Shown: one piece after another, positions 8,242-17,062 of the stretch
How positions within the stretch are numbered: the first letter of the stretch is position 1
Layout of the letters: each line of letters opens with the position of its first letter
Origin: Nocardia stercoris
Lineage (GTDB): Bacteria; Actinomycetota; Actinomycetes; Mycobacteriales; Mycobacteriaceae
Assembly: GCF_003696265.1 (NCBI RefSeq)
Contig: NZ_RFFH01000014.1
Location: 1-64,000, forward strand
Reading direction: 5' to 3'
DNA: 64,000 bases
Position numbers and translations under genes: made by a program
The notes under the pieces: generated by a model
The model's database searches: none
What the model was told of the DNA's origin: nothing
The model's input: the letters and a program-made list of their open reading frames with translations, nothing else

Positions 8242-9140
8242 GCGTCGTGCGGCGGCTGTCGTTCCTGTTCCGGCCGGGCTGGGTGATCCTGGCGCTGGTG
8301 GTGGTGGCGTTCGCGTACCTGTGCTTCAGCATCCTGGCCCCCTGGCAGCTCGGCAAGAACAACCGCACCTCGCACCGCAACGACCTGATCGCGGCCTCGG
8401 TGAACGCCACACCGGTCGACGTGACGACCTTGCTGCCGGGCCCCGGCACCGCGGATGTCGAATGGCGGCGGGTGACCGCCAACGGCAGTTACGTGCCCGG
8501 GTCGACGGTGCTCGAGCGGTTGCAGCGCCTCGCGGACAAGCCGGCGTATGGGGTGCTGGCCACCTTCCGGCTCACCGACGGCCGCACGGTCCTCGTCGAT
8601 CGCGGCCTGGTCGCTGCCCCCGACGGCGCGCACCTGCCGCAGATCGCCGAACCGCCGACCGGGCCGCAGCATCTGCAGGCCCGGATCCGGCGCTCCGAGG
8701 GCTCGATTCCCGGCAAGGAGCCGATGACCCAGGACGGCTACCGCCAGGTGTATTCGCTCGATATCGGCCAGCTGTCGACCGTGCTGGAATCACCGATCAC
8801 CGCGATCCCGGCCGGTGACAAGGGCGGCTATCTGCAGCTCGACGACAACCAGCCGGGCGGTTTCACCCCGCAGCCGCTGCCACAGCTGGATCAGGGCCCG
8901 TACCTGTCCTACGGCCTGCAGTGGATCGCGTTCGGGGTGATGGCCCCGCTCGGTCTGGCCTATTTCGTGCGCGCGGAACTGCGCGAACGCCGCCGCGAAC
9001 GAGCCGAGGAGGCCGCCGGATCCCCCCCGACGGCGGATCCGGCGGCCGCCGGCGAGACGGCCGCGCAGCCGTCCCCGGCCGATTCCGCACAGACCAACGA
9101 TCGCCGGCTCGCGGACCGCTACGGCGGCACCCGCCGCTGA
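8238..9140 (+). CDS. SURF1-family cytochrome oxidase assembly protein (Rv2235-type)
   Basis: The 300-residue membrane protein has one transmembrane helix near the N-terminus (about residues 14-36) and a second near residues 210-235, flanking an extracytoplasmic domain. The segments APWQLGKNN, RRVTANGSYVPGS and VDRGLVA match the SURF1 family, which helps insert haem a into the aa3 cytochrome oxidase. The C-terminal tail (about 245-300) is a charged, Pro/Ala-rich cytoplasmic extension. It is translationally coupled to ptpA through an ATGA overlap. The same ptpA-SURF1 order occurs in M. tuberculosis. Confidence 0.9.
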   Translation: MSVVRRLSFLFRPGWVILALVVVAFAYLCFSILAPWQLGKNNRTSHRNDLIAASVNATPVDVTTLLPGPGTADVEWRRVTANGSYVPGSTVLERLQRLADKPAYGVLATFRLTDGRTVLVDRGLVAAPDGAHLPQIAEPPTGPQHLQARIRRSEGSIPGKEPMTQDGYRQVYSLDIGQLSTVLESPITAIPAGDKGGYLQLDDNQPGGFTPQPLPQLDQGPYLSYGLQWIAFGVMAPLGLAYFVRAELRERRRERAEEAAGSPPTADPAAAGETAAQPSPADSAQTNDRRLADRYGGTRR

Positions 9141-9292
9141 TCGAGCGGGCCGTTCAATATCGAATAGGCCTCGTACCCTCGCAACACCCGCCTGAAACCT
9201 GAGTCGGCCCGATAGGGTTGGGCTGATCGGGGTGAGCACTGTCGCCGCACCGAAAACCGTGGCGATACCGACGGATCCACCGTGATGTCTTT

Positions 9293-9416
9293 CGGGTGCG
9301 CACCCGGTCCGAGCATGTCGCCGTGCCCGGTCGCCGGGCCACCGTCGAGAGGACGTCCCATGGGTGACACCATCCGCCTAGCCGGTCCCGCTGCCACGAC
9401 CCTCGCCACCGGGACC
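9293..9416 (+). promoter_or_regulatory. Inverted repeats in the antiporter 5' leader
   Basis: Two symmetrical elements lie in the 299-base gap before the antiporter gene. The first is a perfect 14-bp palindrome CGGGTGCGCACCCG at 9293-9306. The second is a 7-bp stem GGTCCCG/CGGGACC (9384-9390 with 9410-9416) with a 19-base loop, ending 23 bases before the ATG. They could be an operator and a structured leader. I could not match them to the cyclic-di-AMP, magnesium or manganese riboswitch consensus sequences. Confidence 0.4.
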
Positions 9417-9439
9417 TGCCCGCCGACGGTGGCGTCGCC

Positions 9440-10918
9440 ATGACCGACATCGTCGATTTCGCGCTGGTTCTGTTGCTCGTCGCGGTGGTGGGGGTCGCGG
9501 CGGTCATGTCCAACCGGCTGGGCGAGTGGCTCCCGATTCCCGCACCGGCCCTGTTCCTGGTCGGGGCCGCGATCTTCTCCGACGTCTTCCCGGCCCTGGG
9601 CCATGTGCCGATCGTGGTGATCGAACGGGTGGTCACAGTCGCGCTGGTGGTGATCCTGTTCGAGGGCGGAATGCAGATCGGCTGGCGGGATTTCCGCGCC
9701 AATGCCGCGGCGATCACCTGGATCGGGATCGCGGGCACCCTGGTCACCGCGCTCGCCGTCGCGGCCGCCGCGCACCTGCTGTGCGGGCTGGATCTGCGAA
9801 TCTCGTTGCTGCTGGGCACCGCACTGTCGCCGACCGACCCGGCCGTGGTGTTCTCGGTGCTGGGCCGGCGCCGGATCGGTGGTCGCAGCGGCGCGATCCT
9901 GCGGGGAGAGTCGGGTACCAACGATCCGGTCGGGATCGCGCTGCTGGTGGTGCTGCTCGGCGCCGGGCAGCTCGATTTCGGCGCATTCTCCTCCGCCGCG
10001 GTCACTTTCGTCACCCAGATCGCGGTCGGCACCGTGGTCGGTGTGGCGGGTGGGCTGGGCCTGCTGTGGTTCATGCGCCGAATCACCTTGCCCGCCGCCG
10101 GTTTGTACTCGGTGCGGGTGCTGATGTGTGTGCCCGCGATCTACGCGCTCGCCACACTCGCGCACGGTTCCGGGTTCCTGGCGGTGCTGATCGCGGGCAT
10201 CATCATCGGCGGGCAGCGCGCCCCCTATCGCAACGAGATCGAGCGCTTCCATTCCGCGCTGGCGAATCTCGGCGAGATCGTGGCATTCGTCATGCTGGGC
10301 TTGACGATTCAGCTCACCGGTCCCGACGGCGTGATGGCCGGTCACGCGTTGTGGATCGGGCTGGTACTGGCGATCCTGCTGGCCTTCGTGATTCGGCCGA
10401 TCCTGGTCGGGCTGGTGACCTGCCGGATGCGCATGCGTTGGGGTGACCGGGTCTTGCTGCTGTGGACGGGCCTCAAGGGTGCGGTGCCGATTCTGTTGGG
10501 CACCTTCATCATTGCCGCCGACGTGCCGGACGCCCAGCGCGCGTACGAGGTGATCTTCGTGGTGGTCGCGTTCTCGGTGATCGTGCAGGGCGGCACCCTG
10601 CCGTGGCTGGCCGCGCGGCTGGGTGTGCCGCTGGAGACGGTGAACCCGCGCCCGTGGACGATGAACGCCCGGTTCGAGGTCGAACCGGAAGGCTTGCACC
10701 GCTTCACCGTTGCCCCCGGCTCCGCCGCGGACGGCACCACCGTCGCGGCCCTGCCCTCCCCCGACCTGTGGGTGAGCGTGGTGATCCGCGAGGGCCGTCT
10801 GGTCACCGTCAGCTCCACCACCCGGCTACGCGGCGGTGACGAAGTGCTGGTCCTCGCCGACCCGACCGCCGCTCGTTCGGTTGCCGCGGTGTTCCACTCC
10901 CGAGCCGAATCCCGTTGA
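9440..10918 (+). CDS. CPA1-family cation (K+ or Na+)/proton antiporter with C-terminal RCK_C domain
   Basis: A 492-residue transporter with about 12-13 hydrophobic helices up to residue 395 and a soluble C-terminal domain (about 405-485). Family motifs are LSPTDPAVV and GESGTNDPVGIAL, which carry the ion-binding Asp and Asn-Asp, and LLLWTGLKGAVPILL in a later helix. The soluble tail resembles the TrkA-C/RCK_C ligand-binding domain of NhaP2/CvrA-type potassium/proton antiporters, which supports K+ rather than Na+ as substrate and regulation by a nucleotide. The ATG at 9440 sits directly after a structured leader. It is monocistronic and converges with cobD. Confidence 0.88.
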   Translation: MTDIVDFALVLLLVAVVGVAAVMSNRLGEWLPIPAPALFLVGAAIFSDVFPALGHVPIVVIERVVTVALVVILFEGGMQIGWRDFRANAAAITWIGIAGTLVTALAVAAAAHLLCGLDLRISLLLGTALSPTDPAVVFSVLGRRRIGGRSGAILRGESGTNDPVGIALLVVLLGAGQLDFGAFSSAAVTFVTQIAVGTVVGVAGGLGLLWFMRRITLPAAGLYSVRVLMCVPAIYALATLAHGSGFLAVLIAGIIIGGQRAPYRNEIERFHSALANLGEIVAFVMLGLTIQLTGPDGVMAGHALWIGLVLAILLAFVIRPILVGLVTCRMRMRWGDRVLLLWTGLKGAVPILLGTFIIAADVPDAQRAYEVIFVVVAFSVIVQGGTLPWLAARLGVPLETVNPRPWTMNARFEVEPEGLHRFTVAPGSAADGTTVAALPSPDLWVSVVIREGRLVTVSSTTRLRGGDEVLVLADPTAARSVAAVFHSRAESR

Positions 10919-10984
10919 CATCCGGTCGGTTCCGAGTGGGCGGCGGCGATGGCTGATCTTGTCCGATGCGATCCGCACCTTCGG

Positions 10985-11971
10985 CTACCCAGGGCTCCTG
11001 CCGGGCGCTCGGCGAGTACCGACCAGCGCGATCGCCGCGGCGGTCACCGCCGCGGCGGTCTGCACCGCGGTCGACAACCGCACCGCCCGCCGCAGGTCCG
11101 GCACCCGCGGTGTGGGTCCGCTGCCGAGGGGCGGGCGCATCTCGACCCCGTGCCGGTACTCGGTGCGCCCACCCAGCTGGACACCCAGCGCACCGGCCAT
11201 GGTCGCCTCTGCCACACCGGCATTCGGGCTCGGATGTTGTGCGGCGTCGGCCCGCCACGCCCGCACGGCCGCCGCACGACCACCGCTCGTGCCGGGTCCG
11301 CCGGGTCCCGCGAGGGGCGCGCACAGCACGGTCAGCAGACCGGCGATCCGGGCGGGCACGAGGTTGGCCACGTCGTCGATGCGCGCGGCCGCCCAGCCGA
11401 AGCGGCGGTAGCGCGGGTTCCGGTAGCCGATCATCGCGTCGAGGGTGTTGACCGCCCGGTACCCGAGCAGCCCCGGTACCCCCGCGACCGCACCCCAGAA
11501 CAGTGGTGCGACGGTGGCGTCGGAGGTGTTCTCGGCAACGGATTCCAGTGCGGCCCGGGCGGATCCGTCGGCGTCCAGCACGCTGGGGTCGCGGCCGCAC
11601 AGCGACGGCAACAGTTCCCGCGCCCCCGCCAGGTCACCGGCTTCGAGACGGTCGGCCAGCGCACCCCCGGTCCGTCCCAGCGTGGTGCCGCCCAGCACGG
11701 TCCAGGTCGCGAACGCGGTGACCAGCACCGTCGGCAACCATCGCCCCGCGACCACGCGCTCGGCCAGAACCCCGGCCGCCACGGCACCCCCGGTCAGCAC
11801 CAGTACGTGCCCGGCCCCCGCGGCCCGGGAATCGCGATAGGACACCGTCTCCAGCCGGGCCGCGACCGTCCCGAATCCGGCTACCGGATGCCCGCGGCGC
11901 GGATCGCCGAACGCCCGGTCCGCCGCGTACCCGGTCACCAATCCGACCGCCCGTGCGGTAGTCCTGCGCAT
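10985..11971 (-). CDS. cobD: Adenosylcobinamide-phosphate synthase CobD/CbiB
   Basis: The 328-residue membrane enzyme attaches (R)-1-amino-2-propanol (or its phosphate) to adenosylcobyric acid in late cobalamin synthesis. It carries the family motifs DPRRGHPVAGFG near the N-terminus, SVAENTSDATVAPLFWG, and GYRNPRYRRFGWAAARIDDVANLVPARI, plus four or more hydrophobic helices. It corresponds to Rv2236c and acts with the cobC-type gene at 6.4-7.6 kb. No cobalamin riboswitch signature is visible in the roughly 200 bases upstream. In M. tuberculosis the next genes lead quickly to ahpE and aceE; here about 40 kb of other genes intervene. Confidence 0.92.
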   Translation of the reverse strand: MRRTTARAVGLVTGYAADRAFGDPRRGHPVAGFGTVAARLETVSYRDSRAAGAGHVLVLTGGAVAAGVLAERVVAGRWLPTVLVTAFATWTVLGGTTLGRTGGALADRLEAGDLAGARELLPSLCGRDPSVLDADGSARAALESVAENTSDATVAPLFWGAVAGVPGLLGYRAVNTLDAMIGYRNPRYRRFGWAAARIDDVANLVPARIAGLLTVLCAPLAGPGGPGTSGGRAAAVRAWRADAAQHPSPNAGVAEATMAGALGVQLGGRTEYRHGVEMRPPLGSGPTPRVPDLRRAVRLSTAVQTAAAVTAAAIALVGTRRAPGRSPG

Positions 11972-12170
11972 CGCACGAGCTTAAATGCGTGGACCCGGCG
12001 CAGACTGCGGCCCCCGCGCGTGGGCGTCATCCGCATGCCAGCGGCGGCGATAGGGTCTCCGGTGTTGCATACACCGCGGCGACGGCGGTAGGGCGCGGGT
12101 TCGCGGCCGACTGCATCGGGCGCGCCCGGCGTGGCGGAGTGACGGCGACGTGGAGCGGAAGGGACGGCGC

Positions 12171-13088
12171 GTGGACGACCACGATATGGAACAGCTCGAA
12201 CTGGCGCGGCAGTTCGAGGAGCATCGGCCGTACCTGCGCCGGCTGGCCTACAGCACGCTGGGCAGTCTCACCGACGCCGACGACGTCGTGCAGGAGGCCT
12301 GGCTGCGCCTGCAACGCTGGCACGCCACCAAATCCGACGGTGACCGGATCGACAACCTGCGCGCCTGGCTGAGCACGGTCACCGGCCGGCTGGCCCTCGA
12401 CCAGCTGGGTTCCGCGCGGGCCCGGCGGGAACAGTACGTCGGGGAATGGCTGCCCGAACCCGAGATCACCAGCTGGGACGAACCGGCCGAGCGCGCCGGA
12501 CAGTCCGAGGAGGTCACCACCGCGCTGCTGGTGGTGATGGAGTCGCTGTCCCCGTCCGAGCGCACCGCGTTCGTCCTGCAGGACGTGTTCGGCATGACCG
12601 GCCCCGAGGTGGCGGAGGTGGTGGGCCGCACCCCGGCCGCGGTGCGGCAGTTGACTTCTCGCGCCCGCAAGCACGTCACCGCGGGCACACCGCGCTTCCC
12701 CGCGAACCGGGACGAGCATCGGAAAGTGGTGTCCGCGTTCGCGCAGGCCTGGCAGTCCGGCAATGTCGCGGGACTGCTGGAACTGCTCGACGACCAGGTC
12801 GTTCTCACCGCCGACGGCGGCGGCAAGGTGAGCGCGGTCCGCAAGCCGGTGCACGGCGCCGAGGCGGTCGCCCGTATGTTCATCGCCTGGCACGACCTGG
12901 ATCGCGGCGGCTGGGGCCGCACGGTCATGGTCAACGGGCGAGCGGGCTACTTCGTGTTCGACGGCGTGGACCCGGGCGTCATCTCGTTCACCATCGACGC
13001 GGGCCGGATCACCGCAGTGTCGATCGTCCGGAATCCGGACAAGCTGCACGACATTCCGTTGGACGAGGGCCCCGAGTGGTATCTGTGA
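12171..13088 (+). CDS. ECF41-group RNA polymerase sigma factor with SnoaL-like C-terminal domain (SigJ-type)
   Basis: The 305-residue protein has sigma region 2 (DADDVVQEAWLRLQRW, about residues 35-50), sigma region 4 (about 118-168) and a C-terminal SnoaL-like domain. The three ECF41 hallmarks are all present: WLPEP (93-97), DGGGK (215-219) and NPDKL (288-292). In this group the C-terminal domain replaces an anti-sigma factor by controlling activity in cis. The GTG at 12171 is chosen because GGAAGGGA lies six bases upstream; GTG 12150 is less well placed. ECF41 genes usually sit next to a COE oxidoreductase or decarboxylase gene, but none is adjacent here. The flanking genes point toward it on both sides. 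Confidence 0.92.
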   Translation: MDDHDMEQLELARQFEEHRPYLRRLAYSTLGSLTDADDVVQEAWLRLQRWHATKSDGDRIDNLRAWLSTVTGRLALDQLGSARARREQYVGEWLPEPEITSWDEPAERAGQSEEVTTALLVVMESLSPSERTAFVLQDVFGMTGPEVAEVVGRTPAAVRQLTSRARKHVTAGTPRFPANRDEHRKVVSAFAQAWQSGNVAGLLELLDDQVVLTADGGGKVSAVRKPVHGAEAVARMFIAWHDLDRGGWGRTVMVNGRAGYFVFDGVDPGVISFTIDAGRITAVSIVRNPDKLHDIPLDEGPEWYL

Positions 13089-13091
13089 GGT

Positions 13092-14195
13092 TCAGCCGAG
13101 GGCCGCGGTCGGCAGCCCGTGGGCCTCGGCGACCTGTTCGGACAGTAGCTCGCCGGCGGTAGCGGTCAGGCCGGCGGCCAGCCCGGGGTCGTCGCGGCAG
13201 GCCTGCTGCCAGCCCAGGTTCGCGATCGTCGTCACGTAGGGCAGGGTGGCGTTGGTGAGCGCCACGGTCGCGGTGTGCGGGACCGCGGCCGGCATGTTCG
13301 CCACGCAGTAGAACAGCGAATTCGCCACGCGGAAGGTCGGATTCGCGTGCGTGGTGGGCCGGGAACTCTCGAAGCAGCCGCCCTGGTCGATGGCGATGTC
13401 GACCAGCACCGAGCCCGGCCGCATCCGGGCCACCAGATCGTCGGTCACCAGCCGGGGTGCGCGGGCGCCCGGCACCAGCACCGAGCCGATCACCAGATCC
13501 GCCGCCAGCACGGCCCGCTCGACTTCGGCGGTGTTGGAACCGATGGTGTCCACCCGCCCGCCGAAGCGGGCGTCCAGTTCCCGCAGCCGGGTCAGGTTCT
13601 TGTCCAGCACCCGCACCCGCGCCCCCATCCCGGCCGCGATCAGCGCGGCGTGGGTTCCCGCGACCCCGCCGCCGAGCACGACGACGTCGGCGGGCCGCAC
13701 CCCGGGCACGCCGCCGAGCAGGACGCCCGCACCACCGGCGGGCGCGGTCAGATGCTGGGCACCGACCTGGGCGCTGAGCCGGCCCGCCACCTCGCTCATC
13801 GGCGCCAGCAGCGGCAGCCCGCCGTCGGGTCCGCGGACCGTCTCGTAGGCGATGGCGGTGATGCCGGAGCGCAGGATCGCCGCGGTGCAGGCCGCCGACG
13901 CGGCCAGGTGCAGGAACGTGAACAGCACCTGGCCCGCCCGCAGCTGCGGATATTCCACGGCGATCGGCTCTTTCACCTTCAGCACGAGTTCGGCCCGATC
14001 CCAGACCGCCTCCGCGGAGTCCAGGATGTGGGCCCCGGCGGCGACGTAGTCGGCGTCGCTGAACCCCGATCCCACCCCCGCCCCGGCCTGCACCGCGACC
14101 TCGTGCCCGTGCCGCCCGAGCTCACCGGCCCCCGCCGGGGTCAGCGCGACCCGCTGTTCCTGCTCCTTGACCTCGCTCGGAACCCCGATTCTCAT
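13092..14195 (-). CDS. ald: Alanine dehydrogenase
   Basis: The 367-residue enzyme interconverts L-alanine and pyruvate plus ammonia with NAD(H). The N-terminus MRIGVPSEVKEQEQRVALTP is diagnostic, followed by VLFTFLHLA with the catalytic His region. The NAD-binding fold begins at VVVLGGGVAGTHAALIAAGMGA, and the C-terminus has SLFYCVANMPAAVPHTATVALTNATLPY. Length and motifs are full, so it looks active. The ATG at 14195 is the only start that gives the normal N-terminus; the open frame extends further upstream without similarity. It ends four bases after the sigma-factor stop on the opposite strand. A promoter must lie in 14196-14494. Confidence 0.95.
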   Translation of the reverse strand: MRIGVPSEVKEQEQRVALTPAGAGELGRHGHEVAVQAGAGVGSGFSDADYVAAGAHILDSAEAVWDRAELVLKVKEPIAVEYPQLRAGQVLFTFLHLAASAACTAAILRSGITAIAYETVRGPDGGLPLLAPMSEVAGRLSAQVGAQHLTAPAGGAGVLLGGVPGVRPADVVVLGGGVAGTHAALIAAGMGARVRVLDKNLTRLRELDARFGGRVDTIGSNTAEVERAVLAADLVIGSVLVPGARAPRLVTDDLVARMRPGSVLVDIAIDQGGCFESSRPTTHANPTFRVANSLFYCVANMPAAVPHTATVALTNATLPYVTTIANLGWQQACRDDPGLAAGLTATAGELLSEQVAEAHGLPTAALG

Positions 14196-14378
14196 ACAAC
14201 CATCCTGACGCCGCCCGGGGCGCCCGTCCGGCACCCATAACCGGCGTTTCGCGACTGCCGCCGCCCCGGTCGCACCGCGATCGTGGTCACGGCCCACCGA
14301 GACCGCATGCCGGCCACCGCCTTGCGATTCGCGGCGACCGGCGCACCGGCGCCGAGCGGCCGGCGGCGGAACCAACTT

Positions 14379-14459
14379 CGACTGCCGGCCCGGGCACCTG
14401 CGCCTCGGTAGCGGTCGCGCCGTTCGGCGGGACCCACCCCGACTGCCGGCCCGGGCACC
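14379..14459. repeat. Direct repeat pair upstream of ald
   Basis: A 20-base sequence beginning CGACTGCCGG occurs identically at 14379-14398 and 14440-14459, a 61-base period. The bases before each copy (GGCGG...ACC) are also similar, so the full repeat is nearer 37 bases and imperfect. The gap 14196-14494 holds no other recognisable element and no gene. Confidence 0.6.
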
Positions 14460-14494
14460 GGTGCGGAGCGAACCGAGGCTGGTCGCCGCACCGC

Positions 14495-15268
14495 CTAGGC
14501 ACCGATTGCCGTCACTTCGCCCGGCACCGGGATGTGCAGGCGCGCACCGATTCCGGCGTCGTCGAACACCATCCGCAGCCGGTCCAGCGTCTCGGTGAAG
14601 TGCGCCCAGCCTTCGGCGTGGACCGAGACGATCGCGGCGTCGCCCAGGATCTGCGCGGCGCGGGCGGCGGTGCGGGCGTTGAGGGTGACGTCGATGTCGC
14701 CGAAGCGACCCACATTGGCGGCGCCCACGTTGAGCAGGGCGATGTCGATGCGCCCGATCCGCGCCACGATCTGTTCGACCAGGTCGACCGAGGCGTTGTC
14801 GCCGGACACGTAGACCACCGGCTCGCCCGGGGCCCGCAGCACGAAACCGGTGACGGTTCCCGAGAGTTCCTCGGCGCCTTCGGGACCGTGCAGGGCGGGT
14901 ACGGCGGTGACGGTGACCTCGCCGATCCGCACGTCCTCCCAGACCGTCATGCCGCGCACCCCGTCGATCCGGCCGGCGGCTTCGGGCGTGGACAGCACGG
15001 TCCCGGCGGTCGCGAGCACCTGTCGGCCGGTCGGGTCGAGGTTGTCGGGGTGCTGGTCGTGCGAGAGCAGGGCCACGTCGATCGGCCCGATCTCGGCCGC
15101 CGACACGGCCGGGCCGGTCAGCTTGCGCAAAGTGAGTGCGCCGGAACGGTATTCACCGGGCTGGTCGAAGGTGGGGTCCACCAGCCAGGTCAGGCCGCCG
15201 TAGGTGAACCGGACGGTGGGGCCGCCGACGTGGACCAGTTCGAGCGTGGTGTGCAGCGTGTTCGTCAT
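14495..15268 (-). CDS. MBL-fold metal-dependent hydrolase (UlaG-like)
   Basis: A 257-residue cytoplasmic protein of the metallo-beta-lactamase-fold 'L-ascorbate-6-phosphate lactonase-like' group. The metal site is recognisable in LLSHDQHPDNLD, a variant of HxHxDH in which the second His is Gln; a further His is in VPALHGPEG, and the Asp and His after it are in YVSGDNAS and VHAEGW. The substrate is not known. The first residues (LELVHVGGPTVRFTYGGLTWLVDPTFD) are typical for the family. It is divergent from a GlxA-type regulator 71 bases away, so that regulator may control it, which is inference from position only. Confidence 0.85.
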   Translation of the reverse strand: MTNTLHTTLELVHVGGPTVRFTYGGLTWLVDPTFDQPGEYRSGALTLRKLTGPAVSAAEIGPIDVALLSHDQHPDNLDPTGRQVLATAGTVLSTPEAAGRIDGVRGMTVWEDVRIGEVTVTAVPALHGPEGAEELSGTVTGFVLRAPGEPVVYVSGDNASVDLVEQIVARIGRIDIALLNVGAANVGRFGDIDVTLNARTAARAAQILGDAAIVSVHAEGWAHFTETLDRLRMVFDDAGIGARLHIPVPGEVTAIGA

Positions 15269-15339
15269 GAAGATCAGTCTGTCCCACCGCGTCCGGCACC
15301 GACAGTGGCCCGAAGGCCGCATATCGCTAAGATCGGGCC

Positions 15340-16335
15340 ATGACGGATCGGGTCACGACAGCAGGGGATCGGCACCGGGTGGCCGTACTGGCCTTCGACG
15401 GGGTCAGTCCCTTCCACCTGTCGGTGGCGGGACTGACCTTCGGCGGAATCGGCACCGGCGCAGCCGATTCCATGCCCTACGAGGTGCAGACGTGTGCCGA
15501 ACGGCCCGGAGTCCTGCGCACCCCGGGCGATTACGGCCTGATGATCGAGCACGGCGCCGAACTGCTCGCCACCGCCGACACCGTCGTGATTCCCAGCTGG
15601 CGGCCGGATCTGCCACTGTCGCAACCACTTCGGGACGGACTGTGCGAAGCGCACGGTCGCGGTGCCCGGCTGGTCGCGCTGTGCCAGGGCGCGTGGGCGC
15701 TGGCCGCCACCGGCCTGGCCGACGGCCGGGAACTCACCACCCACTGGAGTGCGGCGCCCGCCCTGGCGGCCGCGTACCCGCAGCTCACCGTGCGCGCCGA
15801 CCGGCTCTGGACCGATCTCGGCGACATCGTGTCCTCGGCCGGTGTGGCGGCCGCCCTGGACTGCTGCCTGCACCTGGTCCGCAGCGATCACGGCAGCCGC
15901 CTGGCCACCCGCCTGGCCCGCACGCTGGTCCTGGCCCCGCACCGCGGCGGCTCCCAGGCCCAGTACATTCCGCTCGCGGTCCCCGAGGACAGCGACTCCG
16001 ACCCGATCGAGACCGCGATGGTGTGGGCGCGCACGCGCATCGACACCCCGATCGACTTGGACGGCTGGGCACGTTCGGCGTTGATGTCCCGTCGCACCTT
16101 CACCCGCCGGTTCCGGGAGCGGACCGGCACGAGCCCGCAGCGGTGGCTGCTGCAGCAGCGCCTCGACCGGGCCCGGCTGCTGTTGGAGACCACCGACGAG
16201 CCGATGGACCGGATCGCCCGATCCAGCGGGCTGGGCACCGCGGTCAACCTGCGTCACCATTTCCACCGGGCGCTGGGCCTGCCGCCGGCCGCGCACCGCG
16301 CCCACTTCCGGGCCGCCTCGCCGGCGGCGGCCTGA
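15340..16335 (+). CDS. GlxA-family transcriptional regulator (DJ-1/PfpI domain plus AraC HTH)
   Basis: The 331-residue protein has an N-terminal DJ-1/PfpI amidotransferase-like domain (about residues 12-190), with the elbow cysteine in ALCQGAWALA, and a C-terminal AraC-type double helix-turn-helix (about 225-325) containing MSRRTFTRRFRERTGTSPQRW and the second helix pair around DRIARSSGLGTAVNLRHHF. Such regulators often sense small nitrogenous or nucleophilic metabolites and activate a neighbouring gene. The nearest candidate target is the divergent MBL-fold hydrolase. The ATG at 15340 begins 71 bases from that gene's start, leaving room for one shared operator region. Confidence 0.88.
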   Translation: MTDRVTTAGDRHRVAVLAFDGVSPFHLSVAGLTFGGIGTGAADSMPYEVQTCAERPGVLRTPGDYGLMIEHGAELLATADTVVIPSWRPDLPLSQPLRDGLCEAHGRGARLVALCQGAWALAATGLADGRELTTHWSAAPALAAAYPQLTVRADRLWTDLGDIVSSAGVAAALDCCLHLVRSDHGSRLATRLARTLVLAPHRGGSQAQYIPLAVPEDSDSDPIETAMVWARTRIDTPIDLDGWARSALMSRRTFTRRFRERTGTSPQRWLLQQRLDRARLLLETTDEPMDRIARSSGLGTAVNLRHHFHRALGLPPAAHRAHFRAASPAAA

Positions 16336-16413
16336 ACGATCCATCGGGTGGGCGACTCGTCACGTCACCCGCCACTCCGATCACGCCGGGCGGTATCACG
16401 TAAGTTCGGCACC

Positions 16414-16929
16414 ATGATGATTCGGTTGGGTGAGCAGGCGCCGCAGGTCGACGACAGCGCCTGGGTGGCGCCGACGGCGACGGTGATCGGGCGGGTGCGG
16501 CTCGGCGCGCGGGTGGGCGTCTGGTACGGCGCGGTACTGCGCGGCGACATGGACCAGATCACCGTCGGCGCGGACAGCAATATCCAGGACGGGTGTGTGC
16601 TGCACGCCGATCCCGGCACCCCGCTCACGGTCGGAACCGGAGTTTCGGTGGGCCACAACGCGATTCTGCACGGCTGCACGGTCGGCGACGACGTACTCGT
16701 CGGCATGGGCGCCACGGTGCTGAACCGGGCGGTCATCGGTGACGGCTGCCTGATCGCCGCGAACGCCCTGATCCCGGAGGGTGCGGTGATCCCGCCCGGC
16801 TCGCTGGTGGCCGGCGTACCCGGCAAGGTCCGGCGCGAGCTCAGCGCCGAGGAGCGCGAGCACATCAAGATCAACGGCACCGCTTACCTGCACTTGATGG
16901 AGCAGCATCGGAGTGCTGAACAGGTGTGA
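16414..16929 (+). CDS. Gamma-class carbonic anhydrase family protein
   Basis: The 171-residue protein is a left-handed beta-helix built from hexapeptide repeats (for example VGTGVSVGHNAILHGCTVGDDVLVGMGATV). Metal-ligand histidines appear in VLHADPGTP and SVGHNAILHGC, as in the gamma carbonic anhydrase/YrdA group that assembles as trimers with zinc or iron between subunits. Many YrdA-like members lack clear carbonic anhydrase activity, so the reaction is not certain. The ATG-ATG pair at 16414 is chosen because it precedes MIRLGEQAPQVDDSAWVAPTA, the normal N-terminus. It follows the GlxA-type gene by 78 bases. Confidence 0.9.
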   Translation: MMIRLGEQAPQVDDSAWVAPTATVIGRVRLGARVGVWYGAVLRGDMDQITVGADSNIQDGCVLHADPGTPLTVGTGVSVGHNAILHGCTVGDDVLVGMGATVLNRAVIGDGCLIAANALIPEGAVIPPGSLVAGVPGKVRRELSAEEREHIKINGTAYLHLMEQHRSAEQV

Positions 16930-17062
16930 CGGAGAAGGCCGGTGGACCGGGCCGGTGCCTTGCTAGCATCGTGAGCGCCGCGCCTGCCGCGGAGCCGCTG
17001 CCCGGATCCCGGTGCCGGCACCGAATCGGCTGTGCGCGTGCGGGTTCGGCAGGAGGTTTGAC

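Noticed and set aside
9141..9439. Possible cyclic-di-AMP, magnesium or manganese riboswitch before the antiporter
   Set aside because: The stems exist, but I could not match conserved sequences of any of these classes, so I only report inverted repeats.
9119..10699. A 526-codon minus-strand frame opposite the antiporter gene
   Set aside because: Rich in His, Gln, Asp and Arg from antisense of a membrane-protein gene; no motif, no start signal.
11972..12170. Cobalamin riboswitch upstream of cobD
   Set aside because: No B12-box-like sequence or suitable space for the fold was seen.
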